Assembly (NCBI GenBank): GCA_016868955.1
Contig: VGFF01000077.1
Coordinates: 1 to 9,684, forward strand
Length of the DNA stretch: 9,684 bases
Direction: 5' to 3'
Origin: Armatimonadota bacterium
GTDB lineage: Bacteria; Sysuimicrobiota; Sysuimicrobiia; Sysuimicrobiales; VGFF01
Positions 7,322-9,684 of the stretch are shown in pieces (the stretch's first letter is position 1; every line of letters begins with the position of its first letter). The notes under the pieces are model-generated. The model was given only the letters and a program-made list of their open reading frames with translations. It made no database searches and was not told where the DNA came from. The position numbers and the translations under genes were made by a program.

Positions 7322-7415
7322 TTCAGGCCAGCGTGGGCCGCCGCTTTTCCACCGTCCGCGGCTCTCTCTCGGCTTTCGCTGCCCTACTCGCCCGTTCGTC
7401 GGGTTTCGTGTCGTG

Positions 7416-7422
7416 TATCCTA
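7416..7422. promoter_or_regulatory. Possible overlapping -10 elements for divergent promoters
   Basis: The short AT-richer patch between the T-box and the plus-strand gene reads TAGGAT on the minus strand (7422-7417) and TATCCT on the plus strand (7416-7421). A minus-strand start near 7410 would fit the beginning of stem I. No convincing -35 hexamer is visible on either strand at 16-18 bp, so this is a weak proposal. Confidence 0.25.
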
Positions 7423-7471
7423 CCATGGAAGGCTCGCAGGCGCCAGATCGCACCGACCGACCACCCTCATC

Positions 7472-7477
7472 AAGGAG
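7472..7477 (+). promoter_or_regulatory. Ribosome binding site deciding a TTG start
   Basis: AAGGAG ends 8 nt before the TTG at 7486 and 17 nt before the in-frame ATG at 7495. The spacing favours TTG as the true start of the Nudix-family gene. Confidence 0.7.
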
Positions 7478-7485
7478 CACCAACG

Positions 7486-8079
7486 TTGGGAAAGATGGAC
7501 GAACCGGTTCTCGTTGTGCCGCGCACGGTGTTGCTCGGCGGAGACAACTTCATCGGCGTTCGCGGCGGCGACTTCAGCGCCTATCTGGCATGCATCCGTT
7601 CCCACGGCACTTTTCGGCGTAGAGGAGACGTCGAAGACGACCCCTCTCTCAAGCAGATCATTCCGTACGTCGCTGTCCGACGTGCCGGCGACGTCTTCCT
7701 CTTCCGGCGGACGGATCGAGGCGGCGACGTACGGCTGCACAACTTGTATTCGATCGGCGTCGGTGGACACATCAACCAATCCGACGTCGGCGACGGCGAC
7801 CCGGTCGACGCCGGTCTCGCGAGGGAGATCGAAGAAGAGTTGATCTTTGGTCGCCCGCGACGCGTCGCGCTGGTGGGCGTTCTCAACGACGAGCGCAACG
7901 CCGTAAGTCAGGTTCACTTCGGCTTGGTCTACCTGGCGCAAACGGACGGTGATGTTCGCGTGCGCGAAACGGACGCCCTCAGCGGCGGATTCGTCGCGCT
8001 TTCGGTCGCTAACCAGCACTACGACGGTATGGAAGCCTGGTCACAGCTCGTGCTCGAGGGATTGGGGTGGCGTACCTAA
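7486..8079 (+). CDS. Nudix-family protein with atypical Nudix box
   Basis: This is a 197-residue protein of the Nudix fold. It resembles a group of bacterial proteins, often labelled phosphoesterase or Nudix hydrolase, that share an N-terminal VLVVPR...F.G segment, a RRRGD.E.DPS.KQ.IPY block and a GVGGH core. Here these are VLVVPRTVLL (8-17), RRRGDVEDDPSLKQIIPY (44-61) and SIGVGGHI (89-96). The metal-binding half, REIEEEL (113-119), is intact. The first half of the canonical box (G-x5-E-x7-RE) is replaced by a longer, Asp-rich stretch, and the usual Gly after EE is absent. The start is TTG 7486 with a well-placed AAGGAG; ATG 7495 is the alternative and removes only three residues. It overlaps the downstream glycosylase gene by 13 nt. 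It diverges from the T-box operon. Substrate unknown; hydrolase activity is inferred from family only. Confidence 0.85.
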   Translation: MGKMDEPVLVVPRTVLLGGDNFIGVRGGDFSAYLACIRSHGTFRRRGDVEDDPSLKQIIPYVAVRRAGDVFLFRRTDRGGDVRLHNLYSIGVGGHINQSDVGDGDPVDAGLAREIEEELIFGRPRRVALVGVLNDERNAVSQVHFGLVYLAQTDGDVRVRETDALSGGFVALSVANQHYDGMEAWSQLVLEGLGWRT

Positions 8080-9011
8080 TCCCCGCGGTCGGCCTCCACC
8101 TGGCCCGCACGCTCGATTGCGGACAGGCGTTTCGCTGGCGTTTGTCGATCGAGTCGGGATTCACGTTGGCGCGCGGCGTGGTTGGAGATGCCGTGCTCAC
8201 CGTTCGCGCGCGCCCCGGGGCGCTTGCCGTAGCGGCCGATGGAATGACTGACCCGGCATCACTCCGGCGGTACTTCACGCCGTGGGGCCCCCTGCCGCCC
8301 CTCGAGGCGAAGCTTGCGAAAGACCCCGTACTAAAACGTCATCTGGAGCAAACGGCAGGGATCTCCATTCTCGGCCAAGATGGCTGGGAAGCGCTCGCCA
8401 CGTTCGTCATCTCTCAGAACAACAACATCCCGAAGATTCGGCTGAGCGTCGAACGCCTTTGCACCGCTGTCGGAACGGCACTCGCTGGAAACGGAGCTTT
8501 CTCGTTTCCAGCGCCCGAAAGAGTCGCTGACGCGCCGGATCGCGTTTTGTCATCGGCGGCTCTCGGATACCGGGCGTCGTACCTGCGGACGGCGGCGCGT
8601 TTCGTTGCCGATCACCCGCACGCGCTGCCGGCGTTGTGCGCGGCGCCGCTGGACGACGCCCGCGCGGCCCTGATGGCGCTGCCTGGCGTCGGCGAAAAGG
8701 TCTCGGAATGCGTGTTGCTCTTCGGTCTCGGGCACCGTCGTGCGTTCCCCGTCGACGTCTGGGTGCGGCGCGCGATGGAATCTTGGTACTTCCAAGGTCG
8801 TCGGCGATCCGACGCGGATACGCGCGCGTTCGCCCGCGACCGATTCGGCGATCTCGCAGGTCTCGCTCAGCAGCACTTGTTCTGGGCGGCCCGGCAGCTG
8901 GGGACGGCGGCCGCGCACAGGGCCGGCGCGCGTCGATCCCGGGCGACGAACCGCGTGGCCGCGCGGGGTCGATCTCGGCCGAGGGGGGTCGAATGTGGAT
9001 CCGAGAGCTGA
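8067..9011 (+). CDS. ogg: OGG1-type 8-oxoguanine DNA glycosylase/AP lyase
   Basis: The protein belongs to the HhH-GPD superfamily and is closest by motif to eukaryotic OGG1 and bacterial Ogg, which remove 8-oxoguanine from DNA. Matches include DCGQAFRWR (17-25; OGG1 GQSFRWR), ISQNNNIPKI (115-124; OGG1 SNNNIARI) and the helix-hairpin-helix LPGVGEKVSEC (205-215) with the Schiff-base lysine K211. PVDVWVRR follows with the catalytic aspartate D230, exactly 19 residues on, as in human OGG1 (K249/D268). GLAQQHLFWAARQLG (265-279) is the usual last helix. The GTG at 8067 has GAGGG 6 nt upstream and overlaps the preceding gene by 13 nt. The last ~35 residues (280-314) are Arg/Ala-rich, resemble nothing familiar, and overlap the next gene. 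AlkA is less likely given the NNN and GQ.FRW motifs. Confidence 0.9.
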   Translation: MAYLIPAVGLHLARTLDCGQAFRWRLSIESGFTLARGVVGDAVLTVRARPGALAVAADGMTDPASLRRYFTPWGPLPPLEAKLAKDPVLKRHLEQTAGISILGQDGWEALATFVISQNNNIPKIRLSVERLCTAVGTALAGNGAFSFPAPERVADAPDRVLSSAALGYRASYLRTAARFVADHPHALPALCAAPLDDARAALMALPGVGEKVSECVLLFGLGHRRAFPVDVWVRRAMESWYFQGRRRSDADTRAFARDRFGDLAGLAQQHLFWAARQLGTAAAHRAGARRSRATNRVAARGRSRPRGVECGSES

Positions 9012-9532
9012 AGTTCTGCCCGCTATGCGCGGGGCCGCTGCGGCGCCAACGACGGTTCCACGAGCGGATCGTCCACCCGACGTGCGCCCGGTGCTCTTTC
9101 GTGTTGTGGCAGAACCCCAAGCCAACGGTCGGGGCGCTCATTCTGCGGGGGCGCGGGGAACGTCGCGAGATTCTCTTGTCGCGGCGTGCGGTCGATCCGC
9201 ATCGCGGCCTGTGGGACGTGCCAGGGGGATTCATGGACCTGGACGAAACGCCGGAACAGACGGTGGTCCGAGAATGCCGGGAAGAGATGGGGATCGAGGT
9301 TCGGGTTGGCGCCTTCGTAGGGGCGTTTCTGGACGAGTACCAAGGCGACGAACGTACGCTCAACCTGCACTACCGATGTGAGGTGGTCGCGGGGGAGCCG
9401 CGGCCGTCGAGCGACATCGACCTCGTTCGTTGGTTCCCGCTGCGCCGCGTTCCCCGGATCGCGTTCCAAAACGGCATCGAGGCGGTGCGCGCGCTGCGCT
9501 GTCAGCTCGAAAGCCGCCGAAGGGGCGTTTGA
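8993..9532 (+). CDS. Nudix hydrolase with N-terminal zinc ribbon
   Basis: This 179-residue protein combines a zinc-ribbon-like segment, CPLC (9-12) and CARC (31-34), with a Nudix hydrolase domain. The Nudix box is perfect: G-FMDLD-E-TPEQTVV-RECREE-MGI satisfies G-x5-E-x7-RE-U-x-EE-x-G-U, so divalent-metal-dependent cleavage of a nucleoside diphosphate-linked substrate is expected. The architecture recalls NudC-type NADH pyrophosphatases. However, the protein is much shorter and lacks the SQPWPFP-type motif after the box, so NADH specificity is not supported; ADP-ribose or a damaged nucleotide are alternatives. The ATG at 8993 follows a GAGGGGGG tract at 8981-8988 and overlaps the end of the glycosylase gene by 19 nt. 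It ends 18 nt before a convergent gene. Confidence 0.9.
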   Translation: MWIRELKFCPLCAGPLRRQRRFHERIVHPTCARCSFVLWQNPKPTVGALILRGRGERREILLSRRAVDPHRGLWDVPGGFMDLDETPEQTVVRECREEMGIEVRVGAFVGAFLDEYQGDERTLNLHYRCEVVAGEPRPSSDIDLVRWFPLRRVPRIAFQNGIEAVRALRCQLESRRRGV

Positions 9533-9550
9533 ACCCACCCGTCCTGCGTG

Positions 9551-9684
9551 CTAGACGGAAACCTCGATTCGACCCGGGCTCGCCGCGACCGCGGCGGCCA
9601 CCTCACCAATTTCGGCTACCCATTCGACGCCTTCCCGCCGCATGGCGGCCAGGAGCGACGGCAGTCGGTCTTCGGCGACGGCGA
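9551..9684 (-). CDS. C-terminal end of an unidentified protein (partial)
   Basis: An open minus-strand frame enters from the right edge and ends at a TAG at 9553-9551. The 43 or so visible residues include LPSLLAAMRREGVEWVAEIG and end PGRIEVSV. The pattern of a helix followed by an IGEV strand and a short final strand is reminiscent of the C-termini of AIR-synthase-like proteins, but it is far too short to assign. Composition agrees with the flanking coding DNA. The 18 nt between its stop and that of the plus-strand Nudix gene hold no visible hairpin terminator. Confidence 0.5.
   Translation of the reverse strand, partial: AVAEDRLPSLLAAMRREGVEWVAEIGEVAAAVAASPGRIEVSV

Larger units (their letters stand above)
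7107..7410 (-). ncRNA. T-box riboswitch leader, tRNA-Trp specific
   Basis: This is a 5' leader that senses uncharged tRNA and controls transcription termination ahead of aroF. Going 5' to 3' on the minus strand I see: the AGTA motif (7388-7385); a helix of 7384-7377 with 7333-7326; AGAGAG (7367-7362) and a 5-bp distal hairpin GCCGC/GCGGC (7362-7358 with 7344-7340), as in the stem I region that contacts the tRNA elbow. Next are the specifier loop GAA-UGG-ACC; stem II (CAGGA 7297-7293 with UCCUG 7265-7261, with an internal AGTA at 7283-7280); the conserved CCGUUAU of stem IIA/B (7258-7252); the T-box GGGUGGCACCGCG (7166-7154); and an intrinsic terminator. Specifier and acceptor-pairing bulge both indicate tRNA-Trp. 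The 5' end is approximate, set from the start of stem I. The structure was paired by hand. Confidence 0.95.

Noticed and set aside
7107..7410. Classical leader-peptide attenuator or TRAP-binding leader
   Set aside because: No short ORF with tandem Trp codons and no series of GAG/UAG triplet repeats at regular spacing is present, whereas the T-box landmarks are complete.
7081..7485. Open frames on both strands through the leader region
   Set aside because: The region is fully explained by T-box structure. These frames have no ribosome sites of note and no conserved translation.
8993..9532. Calling the zinc-ribbon Nudix protein NudC (NADH pyrophosphatase)
   Set aside because: The zinc ribbon is similar, but the SQPWPFP-like motif after the Nudix box and the large N-terminal domain are absent.
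1..9684. Mobile elements, CRISPR arrays, tRNA or rRNA genes
   Set aside because: I saw no transposase-like motifs, terminal inverted repeats, direct-repeat arrays or tRNA cloverleaf or TPsiC-like sequences. Gene content and composition look uniformly chromosomal.

Overview
The window is GC-rich bacterial DNA. It is dominated by a long minus-strand operon for aromatic amino acid biosynthesis, which reads right to left. Transcription begins near 7410 with a T-box riboswitch whose specifier codon is UGG (Trp). It then runs through aroF-type DAHP synthase, tyrA (prephenate dehydrogenase), trpE, trpG, trpD, trpC, trpF and trpB, and trpB runs off the left edge at base 1. The genes are tightly packed: there is an ATGA overlap at trpD/trpC, a TTGA overlap at trpG/trpD, and gaps of 4 to 37 nt elsewhere. 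trpA is not in the window and may follow trpB.

The T-box leader (about 7107-7410) shows the expected landmarks in order: AGTA motif, AGAGAG plus distal hairpin in stem I, GAA-UGG-ACC specifier loop, a stem II hairpin, CCGUUAU, the GGGUGGCACCGCG T-box, and an intrinsic terminator competing with the antiterminator. The specifier (UGG) and the bulge (UGGC, pairing with a GCCA 3' end) both fit tRNA-Trp. Uncharged tRNA-Trp should therefore control not only the trp genes but also the pathway's first enzyme and a tyrosine-branch enzyme.

On the plus strand, diverging from the T-box, is a compact three-gene set: a Nudix-family protein with an unusual Nudix box and a TTG start (7486-8079), an OGG1-type 8-oxoguanine DNA glycosylase (8067-9011), and a Nudix hydrolase with an N-terminal zinc ribbon (8993-9532). 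Neighbouring genes overlap, so they are probably translationally coupled. Together they look like a nucleotide-pool or DNA-oxidation repair module. A further minus-strand gene enters from the right edge and ends at 9551, convergent with the last Nudix gene.

Organism: high GC together with a T-box-controlled trp operon points to a high-GC lineage that uses T-boxes (Actinobacteria, Chloroflexota, high-GC Firmicutes, or an uncultivated phylum such as Eremiobacterota or Dormibacterota). I cannot settle this from the sequence alone. I see no mobile element, CRISPR array, tRNA or rRNA. Essentially everything is assigned except the short right-edge fragment.
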